Origin: Terriglobia bacterium
GTDB taxonomy: Bacteria; Acidobacteriota; UBA6911
Length of the DNA stretch: 64,000 nt
Assembly (NCBI GenBank): GCA_020072565.1
Contig: JAIQGI010000013.1
Location: forward strand, 1-64,000
Direction: 5' to 3'
The translations under genes were made by a program, and so were the position numbers. Below are positions 52,977 to 62,429 of this stretch, in pieces (position 1 is the stretch's first letter; each line of letters begins with the position of its first letter). The notes beneath the pieces are model-generated. The model made no database searches. It was not told where the DNA came from and worked only from the letters and a program-made list of their open reading frames with translations.

Positions 52977-55538
52977 ATGACCCGACCGATCTTCACGTAT
53001 GCCGTGGCTCCGTCCCTTCCCAAAGAAATGGAATGCCTGAGGGAGATCTCTTTCAACCTGCTCTGGACCTGGGACCATGAACTGTTGGAGTTGTTCATGC
53101 GCCTTGATCCCGAGCTGTGGGAGCAGACGAACCACAATCCCGTGGAGATGATTGGCCGGATCAAGCAGGAAGTGTTGAATGCGGCCGTGCGCGATGACGC
53201 CTTCCTGGCGCAACTGGAACGGGCCGTCGAGCGCTGCCGGGAGTACATGAATTCCCGGTCGACCTGGTTTCAGAAAACCCACGACGGCACCGAGAGGCAG
53301 CCGATCGCATACTTCTCGGCTGAGTTTGGCCTGACGGAGAGCATTGCCATATACTCGGGCGGACTGGGACTGCTTGCCGGAGATCACTTGAGGTCGGCAA
53401 GCGACCTGGGCGTTCCGGTGGTTGGCGTAGGGCTGCTATATCAGCAGGGCTACTTCCGCCAATACCTGAACGCGGACGGCTGGCAGCAGGAACGCTATCC
53501 CGAGAACGACTTCTACACTCTGCCGCTGCGTCTGGAACGCACGGCCGACGGGAGCACCGTAACGGTCGCGGTCGAATATCCGGGCCGTACCGTACAGGCA
53601 CAGGTCTGGCGCGCACAGGTCGGTCGAGTGCCGCTGTATCTGCTCGACACCAACATCCCGGCGAACCGTCCGGAAGATCAGGAGATGACCGACCAGTTGT
53701 ACGGCGGTGACCGGGAGGTGCGGGTCAAGCAGGAGATCCTGCTGGGAATCGGGGGCTATCGGGCGCTCCGCGCCGTCGGCCTGGAACCGGTTGTGTGCCA
53801 CATGAACGAGGGGCACTCAGCGTTCATGGCGCTGGAGAGATGCCGGCGGCTGATGTCGGAACAGGGCATGTCATTCGCCGAAGCCCGCGAGGCGACGATG
53901 GCGGGCACCGTTTTTACAACCCATACACCCGTACCCTCCGGCAACGACTATTTCGCCCCAGCCCTGGTGGAGAAATATTTCGGCCTGTATGCCACCCAGC
54001 TGAACCTCTCGATGCGCGATTTTCTGGCCTTGGGCCGGCAGAATGCCCATAACGACGGCGAGGACTTCTGTATGACAATCCTGGCCCTGCGCATGGCCGG
54101 GCACAGCAACGGCGTCAGCAAGCTGCACGGCCTGATCTCGCGCAAGATGTGGCAGAATGTCTGGCCGGGAATTACCCTCGATGAAGTCCCGATCACCTCG
54201 ATCACAAATGGCGTCCACGCGCCTACCTGGGTCAGCCGGGATATGGCCGGGCTCTTCACCCGCTATCTCGGGCCGCGCTGGCGCGAGGACCCCGGCGACT
54301 ACGCGCTCTGGAGCCGCATTCATCACATTCCGGACGAAGAGCTCTGGCGCACGCATGAGCGGCGGCGCGAGCGCCTGGTCGCCTTCGCGCGCCAGCGGCT
54401 GCGCGCGCAAATGGAGGCCGTCGGTGCTCCGCCTGCCGAAGCGGCCCAAGCCGATGAGATCCTTGATCCTGAAGCTCTCACGATCGGCTTCGCGCGCCGC
54501 TTCGCAACCTACAAGCGCGCCACCCTGCTGCTGCGCAATCCTGAGCGCCTGATCCGCATCCTGAATGAGAAGAACCGCCCCGTTCAGCTCATTTTCGCCG
54601 GAAAAGCCCATCCCCATGATGCTGCCGGCAAGGAGCTCATCCGCAAGATCATCCACTTCGCGAGAAACCCGGAGGCACGCCGGCGCGTTGTTTTCCTGGA
54701 AGATTATGACATCACCGTTGGACGCTACCTCGTTCAGGGCGTAGACGTCTGGCTCAACACGCCGCGACGGCCCCTGGAAGCCAGCGGCACCAGCGGCATG
54801 AAAGCAGCGCTCAATGGCGCCATCAACCTCAGCATTCTCGACGGATGGTGGGACGAGGCGTACAGCCCGGAGACGGGGTGGGCCATCGGTCGCGGCGAGG
54901 AATATGGCGACGAGACCTATCAGGACGAAGTCGAGTCGAATGCTCTCTACGATCTTCTCGAGAAAGAGATCGTGCCCCTGTTCTTCACCCGTGCGGCAAA
55001 CGGGCTGCCGCGGGCATGGCTCGGCAAAATGAAGACCTCGATGCGCGTTCTCGGGCCGCAGTTTAACGCCAAACGCATGGTGCGCGAATACGTAGAAGAG
55101 TTCTATCTGCCTTCTCAGGAACGTTACACAGCTCTGGCCAACGACCGCTTCCGGCGGGCCAAGGACCTGGTTTCCTGGAAGGAGCGACTGCGCTACCGCT
55201 GGCAGGACATCAGAATCGTCGAGGTCAAGAGTGATCTGCACGACAACTTCAAGGTCGGCGATCCGCTGCAGGTGCACGCCTATCTGAAACTCGGACAGCT
55301 GTCCCCGGACGATGTGTCGATCGAACTGTATCACGGGCCTCTGGATGCCCGGGGCCACATTACGCGCCCCAGGCTCATCCCGATGGCCCCGAACGGCACC
55401 GGCAACGGAGACGTGCACGAGTTCTGCGGCACCATCGAACCGAGCACAAGCGGCCGGCACGGCTATACGGTGCGTGTCCTACCCAAAAACCCGGATCTGG
55501 CGGCACCCCACAAGGAGGGTCTGGTCTTGTGGACCTGA
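52977..55538 (+). CDS. glgP: Alpha-glucan (glycogen) phosphorylase
   Basis: An 853-residue enzyme that releases glucose-1-phosphate from glycogen or maltodextrin. The N-terminal DUF3417 domain (about 10-115; LREISFNLLWTWDHELLELF) marks the short bacterial/archaeal alpha-glucan phosphorylase group. Catalytic parts follow: HMNEGHSAFMALERC, VFTTHTPVPSGNDYF, RFATYKRATLLL, IFAGKAHPHD and the PLP-lysine region LEASGTSGMKAALNGAINLS. It has its own start after TGAGGCAAGT. The HAD phosphatase follows on the same strand about 100 bases later, perhaps unrelated. Confidence 0.95.
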   Translation: MTRPIFTYAVAPSLPKEMECLREISFNLLWTWDHELLELFMRLDPELWEQTNHNPVEMIGRIKQEVLNAAVRDDAFLAQLERAVERCREYMNSRSTWFQKTHDGTERQPIAYFSAEFGLTESIAIYSGGLGLLAGDHLRSASDLGVPVVGVGLLYQQGYFRQYLNADGWQQERYPENDFYTLPLRLERTADGSTVTVAVEYPGRTVQAQVWRAQVGRVPLYLLDTNIPANRPEDQEMTDQLYGGDREVRVKQEILLGIGGYRALRAVGLEPVVCHMNEGHSAFMALERCRRLMSEQGMSFAEAREATMAGTVFTTHTPVPSGNDYFAPALVEKYFGLYATQLNLSMRDFLALGRQNAHNDGEDFCMTILALRMAGHSNGVSKLHGLISRKMWQNVWPGITLDEVPITSITNGVHAPTWVSRDMAGLFTRYLGPRWREDPGDYALWSRIHHIPDEELWRTHERRRERLVAFARQRLRAQMEAVGAPPAEAAQADEILDPEALTIGFARRFATYKRATLLLRNPERLIRILNEKNRPVQLIFAGKAHPHDAAGKELIRKIIHFARNPEARRRVVFLEDYDITVGRYLVQGVDVWLNTPRRPLEASGTSGMKAALNGAINLSILDGWWDEAYSPETGWAIGRGEEYGDETYQDEVESNALYDLLEKEIVPLFFTRAANGLPRAWLGKMKTSMRVLGPQFNAKRMVREYVEEFYLPSQERYTALANDRFRRAKDLVSWKERLRYRWQDIRIVEVKSDLHDNFKVGDPLQVHAYLKLGQLSPDDVSIELYHGPLDARGHITRPRLIPMAPNGTGNGDVHEFCGTIEPSTSGRHGYTVRVLPKNPDLAAPHKEGLVLWT

Positions 55539-55638
55539 CCCCTCCTCTGATACCCTTCCGTGCTCGATTTACGAACGACGCTGGATGAATCGGATCCAAT
55601 TGTCATTCATCTTTCCTGGCGGATAGGGGTACGGCCGG

Positions 55639-56319
55639 ATGGCTCCACGCAACCATGTTACATGCGTCATCTACGATATGGATGGATTGCTCCTCAACAC
55701 GGAGCCTTTCTATACCAAAGCCTCCCAGCTTATTGCCGCCCGCTACGGCAAGGTATTCGACTGGTCCGTAAAGTCCCGTATGATCGGCCAGCGTGCTGCG
55801 GATTCCGCACGCATATTCACAGAGGCGCTCGGGCTGCCGATGACGCCCGCAGAGTACCTGCTGGCACGTCAGGCGGTGCTGGAGGAGCTCTTTCCCCAGG
55901 CGGAGCCCATGCCCGGCGCCATCCGACTCACGGAGCATCTGCATCAGCACGGGGTGCTCCAGGCAGTCGCGACCAGCTCCGATCAGCGGCATTTCGGGCT
56001 CAAGACCAGTCGTCACCAGCGCTGGTTCGGCATCTTCGATTGCATCGTCATCGGCGACGATCCGGCGGTCTGCGAAGGGAAACCTGCGCCCGACATCTTC
56101 CTGATTACGGCGGAACGGCTCCGGATTTCGCCTTCAGCTTGTCTTGTTTTTGAAGACTCGCCCGTGGGTGTGGAGGCCGCGCGCGCTGCAGGCATGTCCG
56201 TGATTGCGGTCCCCGATCCGCACCTGAAACCCGAGATCTTCCAGGCCGCCGATCAGGTTCTTCGGAACCTCAACGAGTTTGAACCTGCGGCGTGGGGCCT
56301 TCCGCCATTCCAGCACTAG
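55639..56319 (+). CDS. HAD-IA family phosphatase
   Basis: A 226-residue HAD hydrolase. Motif I is YDMDGLLLNTEP, motif II ATSSDQRHF, motif III CEGKPAPDIF and motif IV VFEDSPVGVEAARAAG. The helical cap between residues 20 and 85 places it with beta-phosphoglucomutase-, GPP- and pseudouridine-phosphatase-like members. Its substrate is not decided by sequence; the neighbouring phosphorylase might hint at a sugar phosphate. Its stop overlaps that of the convergent trxB gene by four bases. Confidence 0.88.
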   Translation: MAPRNHVTCVIYDMDGLLLNTEPFYTKASQLIAARYGKVFDWSVKSRMIGQRAADSARIFTEALGLPMTPAEYLLARQAVLEELFPQAEPMPGAIRLTEHLHQHGVLQAVATSSDQRHFGLKTSRHQRWFGIFDCIVIGDDPAVCEGKPAPDIFLITAERLRISPSACLVFEDSPVGVEAARAAGMSVIAVPDPHLKPEIFQAADQVLRNLNEFEPAAWGLPPFQH

Positions 56320-57284
56320 GGAGTCCCGGGAGGCAATGCAAACCACTGGTCGATGGGTTGGGATTCCAGCCAACGCTGGGCACGCAGTGCCGCCATGCAA
56401 CCGAATCCTGCCGCAGTAATGGCCTGGCGGTACTCGTGGTCGTGAACATCGCCGGCGGCGAAGACCCCTTCCATGCTGGTCTCCACGTAATCGTGGGTAA
56501 CGATGTATCCGCGTGGATTCAGCTCGAGGGCGCCGACGAGAAATCCGGTGCGCGGACTGTGCCCGATGCCCATGAAGACTCCGTCGATGCGCTCGACTCT
56601 CTCGGCACCGGTCGGAAGGTCTTTCACGCGCACGGCCTCGAGCACATCACCGCCCAGGTATCCAGTCAGAGTTGTGTTCCAGAGAAAGCAGATCCTGGGA
56701 TTGGCTCTTGCGCGTTCTTCCATGATCTTGCTGGCACGCAGCTTGTCGCGACGATGCACGACCAGCACCTTCGCCGCATGATGGGCCAGCGTCAGGGCCT
56801 CCTCCATCGCCGTATCTCCCCCGCCAATCACCATGACTTCTTTGCCGCGGAAGAACAGGCCGTCACAAACGGCGCAGGCCGAAAGCCCACGGTTGCGGAA
56901 CTTCATTTCATCCGGAAGCTGGAGCCAGTTGGCGGAAGCCCCGGTCGCAACGATGACGGTGCGCGCCGAATGCCATTCATCCCCAATACGCACCCCGAAG
57001 GGCCCGCGCGCCGCGAAAGCGACTTCGTCGACATCCCTCTCCATGATCTCGGTGCCGAAACGCTCGGCCTGCTTGCGCATCCGATCCATCAGCTCCGGGC
57101 CGGTAATCCCCGAGGGAAAGCCCGGATAGTTCTCGACCTCGCTCGTGAACATGAGCTGCCCGCCGGGCAACTGGAGGTCCTTGGGTTCCGAGGCAATCAG
57201 CAAAGGCGACAGGCTGGCGCGCGCGGCATAGATCGCCGCCGTATAACCGGCCGGCCCTGAACCGATAATTATCAGCTTTCGCAT
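56316..57284 (-). CDS. trxB: Thioredoxin-disulfide reductase
   Basis: A 322-residue FAD/NADPH enzyme that reduces thioredoxin. The FAD motif is IIGSGPAGYTAAIYAARA, the active-site pair is CAVC in LSACAVCDGLFF, the NADPH motif is VIGGGDTAMEEALTL and the C-terminal FAD contact is GVFAAGDVHDHEYRQAITAA. All key residues are intact and the length is standard. AGGGGAGGATT precedes the ATG. It may supply electrons to redox enzymes such as the AhpD-like selenoprotein elsewhere in the window, though nothing links them directly. Confidence 0.96.
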   Translation of the reverse strand: MRKLIIIGSGPAGYTAAIYAARASLSPLLIASEPKDLQLPGGQLMFTSEVENYPGFPSGITGPELMDRMRKQAERFGTEIMERDVDEVAFAARGPFGVRIGDEWHSARTVIVATGASANWLQLPDEMKFRNRGLSACAVCDGLFFRGKEVMVIGGGDTAMEEALTLAHHAAKVLVVHRRDKLRASKIMEERARANPRICFLWNTTLTGYLGGDVLEAVRVKDLPTGAERVERIDGVFMGIGHSPRTGFLVGALELNPRGYIVTHDYVETSMEGVFAAGDVHDHEYRQAITAAGFGCMAALRAQRWLESQPIDQWFALPPGTP

Positions 57285-57485
57285 AATCCTCCCCTTGCGA
57301 TTTCAATATCCTAGCAGGATTTGCCGGGAGCTTCAGAAACGATTGAGCACCGGCGTGCTCGGGCTCATCATCGCAGTCGAATGCCGCCGCAGCGGCTTCA
57401 ACGGCGACAGCGATCCCCACCCATTGCCGTCCGCCACCAGCTTTCGTAGTGTTCCACGGGCACTGCGACTCAGGCACGCGTTACT

Positions 57486-57956
57486 TCACTTGCCGGCCTG
57501 CAGCGCCAGATAGTTCTGGAGTCCCATTCCCTGGATCAGATCCTGCTGTTCCTCGAGCCCGTCGACGTGAGCCTCTTCGTCTTTCAGCAGCTTCTTGAGC
57601 AGCTCGGCTGTGCCGTTGTCCTTGGCCTCGATCGCCAGAGCGATAAGTTTGTTGTACATCGCAACCGCTTCCAGCTCGAGGTGCAGATCATTCTCGATCA
57701 TCTCGGGCACGGTCTGCCCGACATTGAGTTTTCGATATTTAACCATATTCGGTGCGCCTTCTAGGAAGAGGCTGCGCTCAATGAGTGCCTCGGCGTGCTT
57801 CATCTCATCCATCGATTCCTTCTTGATGAAGCCGGAAAGCTTACTGTACCCCCAGTTCTCACACATCTCCGAATGCAGGATGTATTGATTGATCGCTGTC
57901 AACTCTTCACTCAGCGCCTCATTGAGCGCTTCCAGGACTTTTGGATTTCCTTTCAT
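57486..57956 (-). CDS. bfr: Bacterioferritin
   Basis: A 156-residue four-helix iron-storage protein. It starts MKGNPKVLEALNEALSEELT and shows the ferroxidase ligands in SEELTAINQYI (Glu), KKESMDEMKHAEALIERSLF (Glu and ExxH), NDLHLELEAVAMYNKL (Glu) and LLKDEEAHVDGLEEQ (ExxH). Met in the IENDLHLE/LFLEGAPNM neighbourhood could be the haem ligand but I cannot assign it certainly. The ATG with GGGAGG upstream is at 57956; the frame opens earlier at 58022. It stores iron and limits Fenton chemistry. Confidence 0.95.
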   Translation of the reverse strand: MKGNPKVLEALNEALSEELTAINQYILHSEMCENWGYSKLSGFIKKESMDEMKHAEALIERSLFLEGAPNMVKYRKLNVGQTVPEMIENDLHLELEAVAMYNKLIALAIEAKDNGTAELLKKLLKDEEAHVDGLEEQQDLIQGMGLQNYLALQAGK

Positions 57957-58001
57957 GGAGAACCTCCCTTTGAGAACGGTCTCGAATTTGCGAGGGAGCC
58001 C

Positions 58002-58070
58002 CTGGAGTGTGCCAGCTTGCACGCGCCTTGCCGTTCACCCAAAGGGGGCAGCAAGTTGCCACACTCCAAG
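58002..58070. repeat. Dispersed GGAGTGCGGC repeat, long form
   Basis: CTGGAGTGTGCCAGCTTGCA at the left and GGCAGCAAGTTGCCACACTC at the right are near-inverted copies with the 58021-58046 stretch between them, so the unit can fold as a double hairpin. It lies just upstream of the bacterioferritin gene and downstream of the M14 gene. Confidence 0.6.
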
Positions 58071-58078
58071 AGACCCCA

Positions 58079-59962
58079 TTACTGATTCTTGATGGTGATG
58101 CGCTTCTTGTCTTTCCCGCCGTATTTGGAAACAGTATTGAACTCTATCCAGCCTTCGCTGCCCGACATTTTCACCAGGCAGCGATATCGTCTGGCATCCT
58201 TGCCGCGCAGCCGGAAATCGGCTCCTTTCGTGGCCAGGGCCGGAACCGCGCTCGCCGCATTCAGCACATCCAGTCTCGGCGAGCCCGCGGGGATTTCCAC
58301 TATCGAGATGTTGTCCGACGATGAGACCGTCAATCTGTCGTTCACGGCCGTTTTGAGCAGGACCGCCCGGTCCGAAGAAGTCGGATAGACACGGTCGTTC
58401 TTGACCGTGACGTCAATCCAGTAGAGATCTCCAGTAGCAGGCGTGACCAGGATCCGGTCGACCTGCACCCTGGGGAATTGGCTTGCACAGTACAAAATGA
58501 AGTTCGCCTGCTTGAGCGCCTCCCCTTCCATGTAGCGGGCGGGCGGAGTCCGGTCCACGTGTTTCTTGGCCGTACCGCCGATCCAGATTTCCCCCAAGTC
58601 GGGATGGTTGAACTTGTGAGGAGTAATCCAGCCTTCCCCGGTCAGCTCGGTATCGATCCACTTCATGTACTCGTCATCATCGACCCTGCCGTCGTTGTTC
58701 AGGTCGGCTTCAGAAACGGCGCTGCCCCACAATTCAATCAGATAGGAATAAGCGCCCAGCATGTAATACGAATTTGCTTGCGCTTGGCCGGAAAGGCCGC
58801 TGATGGTCGGAGTGTAATCTTTGAGTATACGTGCGCCCTGGGCGACAATGGCAGTCTGGGTGTCCATGTCCGTCTGATACTCAGGCGCCACGGTCCGGCT
58901 GAAGAGCTGCGCGTACTTGTTGGTCTTGCGCATCTCCTGCAGCTGCTGCGCGATCCGGGCATCGGCCTGCTGCCGCTGTTCCGGGGTCTGATTGGCGGGA
59001 CGCGAGTCCGGTGGGGCGGCAAACATGATCAGCCTGCCGGTGTTGTGGAAATGGAAGCTCGCAAAGATGTTGGGATGCCTGCGCTGGAATTCGAACACGT
59101 TGCGGGTTTCTCTCTCCGACAACGGGTACGGCCAACTGGAACTCAGGTCCCATCCGTAAGGGAAGTTCCGGTTGGGATCCGGCCCCCCGATGTCGTCCTC
59201 GTTGATGCGCCCGTCGCCGTCATTGTCGTAGCCTTCCTCGCCCATGCGCCGGAAGCGCTTCGCCGCATCGCTCGGATCGGTAATCCGAACAAACCGCCTC
59301 TGGTCGGCTGACAGCTTGTAGTCTCCGGCCGGATCCTCGATCCACATTGCGGAAATCTCGCCGTCACCGTCGACATCTTCCGTCCTGTCCTCGTCGTACA
59401 AGCCGTCGCCGTCGTTGTCCTCCATGCGGTAGGGCTCACGGGGGTTGTTGGCGGTGTTTGGAAAGGAGGCGTAGGAGTCGTTGGCATCGACGTTCAGGCC
59501 GGGAAGGACATAGAAAGTTCGAGTGTTGAGCAGATCGTACACGTATGGGTCATAATCGTAGCGGGTCAGGAGATACCAGGCGGCATACAACGAGCAGGTG
59601 ATGCCATTGATCTCATTTCCGTGAATGGCGCCGTCGATCCACATCGCCGTTTTCTCTTCCGGCTTCCCTGTGGACTTCGCCGTAATGGTCAACAGGTACT
59701 GGTCCCGCCCCATTCGGCTCTTGCCGATGCTGCTGATATCGGCCAGCTGGGGATACTGCTTCGCCAGGTCCTGCATGATCTTCGTCCACTCGGCGTAAGA
59801 GTAGTAGTGTTTCCAGCTGATGGGAAAGTCAAGTTCGCCATGGTAGCCGCCGGGACTGTTCTGCAGTTTTTTCTGCGCCACCGCCGGACTAAACCCGATA
59901 ACCGTCACCAGGGCGACCAGGAGAAGAACCGGCACCGATATGAAATGCTTTCTCGTACGCAT
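58079..59962 (-). CDS. Exported M14 zinc carboxypeptidase with calcium-loop inserts
   Basis: A 627-residue protein with a signal peptide (VPVLLLVALVTVIGFSPAVA). The M14 domain has IDGAIHGNEINGITCSLYAA (HxxE), PGLNVDANDSYASFPN, the third zinc ligand in SFHFHNTG and the catalytic Glu in YLIELWGS. Between them are EF-hand-like loops (DNDGDGLYDEDRTEDVDGDG; DNDGDGRINEDDIGGPDPNR), and another DLNNDGRVDDDEY. These probably bind calcium and order the active site. The C-terminal beta domain is extra. It lies downstream of a second M14 gene with a 14-base gap, so both are likely one operon. Confidence 0.9.
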   Translation of the reverse strand: MRTRKHFISVPVLLLVALVTVIGFSPAVAQKKLQNSPGGYHGELDFPISWKHYYSYAEWTKIMQDLAKQYPQLADISSIGKSRMGRDQYLLTITAKSTGKPEEKTAMWIDGAIHGNEINGITCSLYAAWYLLTRYDYDPYVYDLLNTRTFYVLPGLNVDANDSYASFPNTANNPREPYRMEDNDGDGLYDEDRTEDVDGDGEISAMWIEDPAGDYKLSADQRRFVRITDPSDAAKRFRRMGEEGYDNDGDGRINEDDIGGPDPNRNFPYGWDLSSSWPYPLSERETRNVFEFQRRHPNIFASFHFHNTGRLIMFAAPPDSRPANQTPEQRQQADARIAQQLQEMRKTNKYAQLFSRTVAPEYQTDMDTQTAIVAQGARILKDYTPTISGLSGQAQANSYYMLGAYSYLIELWGSAVSEADLNNDGRVDDDEYMKWIDTELTGEGWITPHKFNHPDLGEIWIGGTAKKHVDRTPPARYMEGEALKQANFILYCASQFPRVQVDRILVTPATGDLYWIDVTVKNDRVYPTSSDRAVLLKTAVNDRLTVSSSDNISIVEIPAGSPRLDVLNAASAVPALATKGADFRLRGKDARRYRCLVKMSGSEGWIEFNTVSKYGGKDKKRITIKNQ

Positions 59963-59976
59963 GATGGGCCCCCGAT

Positions 59977-62124
59977 CTATTTAATTGGAAGTTCCTTGAC
60001 TCTGGTACCGCCCTTTTGTGACGTCAACACAACCTGGAGCGGCGTGTCGCCCTCGATTGCGACGAGCCAGGAAATATCTCGAGTGTTGCCGGAGCCTCGA
60101 ACCTGCAGTTGTTCCGGAGCAGCCCCGCGTCCTCTGCCCTGAGGAGGCGCACCCGGCGCCCCAGCACCGCCGCGGCCACCTCGCCCCGCGGGCGCCCCCG
60201 CATCAGCAGCCGGAACGCTGTAGGCAGGAATCTTCATGACTCCCTCGAGAATGCCGAGTCTTGTCCACGGAGTGCCCTCCAGAAAATGGATCTTGTCCCG
60301 GTCGCCGATCAGCCAGATCACGTCCTCGCGATTGCCTCGCAGCTGGGCCCCTCCGGCGATCTGTGTGGCAAGCTCGCCCATATTCTTTACAGTTGCCGTC
60401 ACCTGGACGACCTTATATTTCCCCACAGGCTTTCCCTTCTTGATGGTGAAGGTATCCCCCTGCTGCTCGACCCTCGCGTCGCTGGCATTGTCGGTGGTGT
60501 AAAGGACGGTTGCCTTCGCGTCGCTGATCTCCAGGCGGGGCAGCAGCTTCGCCTTGTAGAGTTCGAACTGCCAGTGGGTCTCACAGACGGCTGCGAGCGA
60601 GGGACCCGGGACGGCATTGCCGGGACTGTATTTAGCCACCCAGCCGCCGATCTCGCCTTCGCCCAATCCAGGATGGTTGAATTGCTTCCAAGGGAGGAAC
60701 GCTTTCCCTCCCAATGCCGTCTCCTGATATTTGATGTAAGCACTTTCCCAAAGCCCTCGGTCATTTTCACCCGAGTAGCCCGGGAGGCCCTTGGAGTCTT
60801 TCTGCCAGTTCCAGAGCTCGGTGCTCAGAGCGTACGCTCCGAACTCGCCGTACGCCCAATCGAGGAAGAGGCCGTAACCGTAAGGGCTTCTCTGATCCTC
60901 GTTGTAAGGATGGCGCCACCCTTGCGGACCTCGCGCAGCGGCCGCAGGCCGCGTAGCTCCCCGGGCTTGCCCCGGCTGGGCCACTGTTGCGGGCCGGCTC
61001 TCCTCGGTGCCGGGTGTCTTCCAGGCTTCAGGGATCTCCTCGCCGGTCAACTCGAGGTACTTCCTGCCCAGGACCCTGTCAAATATGGCCATGTCTTTGG
61101 GAGCCATCCGACTATCGGGATAACGCGCAAACGGGCGGTAAGTGAACCCGCCTGAGGTATGCAACGACTGCACCATCAGGATGTTCGTGTGATTGGTAAA
61201 GAACTCGAGAAGCGCGTGAGCCTCGGGGGAAGAGGAAGGATAGTAGCCGCTGCCTCCCTGAAAGCCGTCATCCCTCCACCAGCCTTCCGGGAAATTGAGG
61301 TTGACGTCGATTCCCCCTGCCTCTGGGGCCCCTTCAGGCCGTTGGCCTTCACTGGCCCTCGCCTGCCCTTCCCAGACGACCGAATAGCGTTCTTTGGCCG
61401 TACTGTCGCCCGCTGCCAGGGGCACCATCACTCGGGGATCTCCGTCATACATGACATAGCGGCCTCTGGGATCCTTGTAGCGGAACTGCGAAATGATCCC
61501 GTCCCCGTTGACGTCCCTGGCGGTGGGGGCGCTTGCCTGGCCCCCGGGAATCTCGTCCGAAGCCGCTGAATTCTGGAGCTGCAGGATGCCGGCTTCTACG
61601 CTGCTGAACACACCATCGGGATTAACGATGGGACAGATATAAAATGAATTATCGTCAATCAGCTTTGTAATCTCCGCATCCGACCCGTAATTGGATACGA
61701 GCTTGTTTACGGCATACAGGCAGACTTCCGTACCGGTGAACTCATTTCCGTGTATGCCGCCGTCGATCCAGATTCCGGGCTTGCCCTGATACGACTTCAT
61801 CGGAATCACGTTTTGAGTGTTTGGTTCATTGCGCATGTTGCGCAACGTGACCTGCTTGTCGATAGTCGTCCCGGTCTTCATGTTGGAGACTACCAGAACA
61901 TAAATGGGACGATTCCTGTTGCTCTTTCCGATCTCGATCAGCTCTGTGATGTTGGGGTAGGCAGCGGCAACTTTTTTTAGATAGTCGACCGAGCCGGTAT
62001 AGCCGTGATAGTCGTTGAACGAAATTGGAACCTGCTGTGCCGGTGATACCGGCGCAACCCCGAGCAGGAGACTGATCCCCAGGATGAATCCAATTCCGCC
62101 CCACCTGCCTGGTAGTGGCTTCAT
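59977..62124 (-). CDS. Exported M14 zinc carboxypeptidase
   Basis: A 715-residue protein with a signal peptide (GIGFILGISLLLGVAPVSPA). Zinc motif GGIHGNEFTGTEVCLYA (HxxE), NPDGVFSSVEAG, DVNGDGIISQFRYKDPRG calcium-like loop, third ligand in QSLHTSGGF and catalytic Glu in LSTELWNWQKD. The C-terminus carries a Gly/Ala/Arg-rich low-complexity stretch (AGRGGRGGAGAPGAPPQGRG) before a final beta strand region. GGGAGGAACACATCG precedes the ATG. It is the first gene of the pair with the downstream M14 gene; different specificities are likely but unproven. Confidence 0.9.
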   Translation of the reverse strand: MKPLPGRWGGIGFILGISLLLGVAPVSPAQQVPISFNDYHGYTGSVDYLKKVAAAYPNITELIEIGKSNRNRPIYVLVVSNMKTGTTIDKQVTLRNMRNEPNTQNVIPMKSYQGKPGIWIDGGIHGNEFTGTEVCLYAVNKLVSNYGSDAEITKLIDDNSFYICPIVNPDGVFSSVEAGILQLQNSAASDEIPGGQASAPTARDVNGDGIISQFRYKDPRGRYVMYDGDPRVMVPLAAGDSTAKERYSVVWEGQARASEGQRPEGAPEAGGIDVNLNFPEGWWRDDGFQGGSGYYPSSSPEAHALLEFFTNHTNILMVQSLHTSGGFTYRPFARYPDSRMAPKDMAIFDRVLGRKYLELTGEEIPEAWKTPGTEESRPATVAQPGQARGATRPAAAARGPQGWRHPYNEDQRSPYGYGLFLDWAYGEFGAYALSTELWNWQKDSKGLPGYSGENDRGLWESAYIKYQETALGGKAFLPWKQFNHPGLGEGEIGGWVAKYSPGNAVPGPSLAAVCETHWQFELYKAKLLPRLEISDAKATVLYTTDNASDARVEQQGDTFTIKKGKPVGKYKVVQVTATVKNMGELATQIAGGAQLRGNREDVIWLIGDRDKIHFLEGTPWTRLGILEGVMKIPAYSVPAADAGAPAGRGGRGGAGAPGAPPQGRGRGAAPEQLQVRGSGNTRDISWLVAIEGDTPLQVVLTSQKGGTRVKELPIK

Positions 62125-62252
62125 CGATGTGTTCCTCCCAGCGAGTTAGAATGAAGTGCCGTTATGCGTGTGAATCCTGTCTGGCAGGGCCTAGTGTGCG
62201 ATAGCCGGGGACCAAATCTCTAGCAAATTCTTCAGGAGCGCGGCACGGTCCG

Positions 62253-62284
62253 TGGAGTGCGGCAGCCAGCCGCTGCCTTGGCGC
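62253..62284. repeat. Dispersed GGAGTGCGGC palindromic repeat
   Basis: TGGAGTGCGGCAGCCAGCCG followed by CTGCCTTGGCGC, the fourth unit of the family in this window. It lies in the 305-bp gap between the divergent M14 and manC genes, where no other feature is clear apart from a poorly spaced TTGACA/TACAAT pair. Confidence 0.55.
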
Positions 62285-62429
62285 TGAGCGATCTGGGTTT
62301 GAAATGGACAAGGCCCAAGCCGGCTTGCGTGCTTTGGGGACCAGGTCACCAACACGGAGGTTTGACATAGGCAAAGCCTCGGTTCATCCCGTACAATGAC
62401 CGTCGTCATTGCATTTCGAGGAAAGCGCT

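Noticed and set aside
62362-62397. sigma-70 promoter for manC (TTGACA and TACAAT)
   Set aside because: The spacer is 24 bases, too long for a normal promoter.
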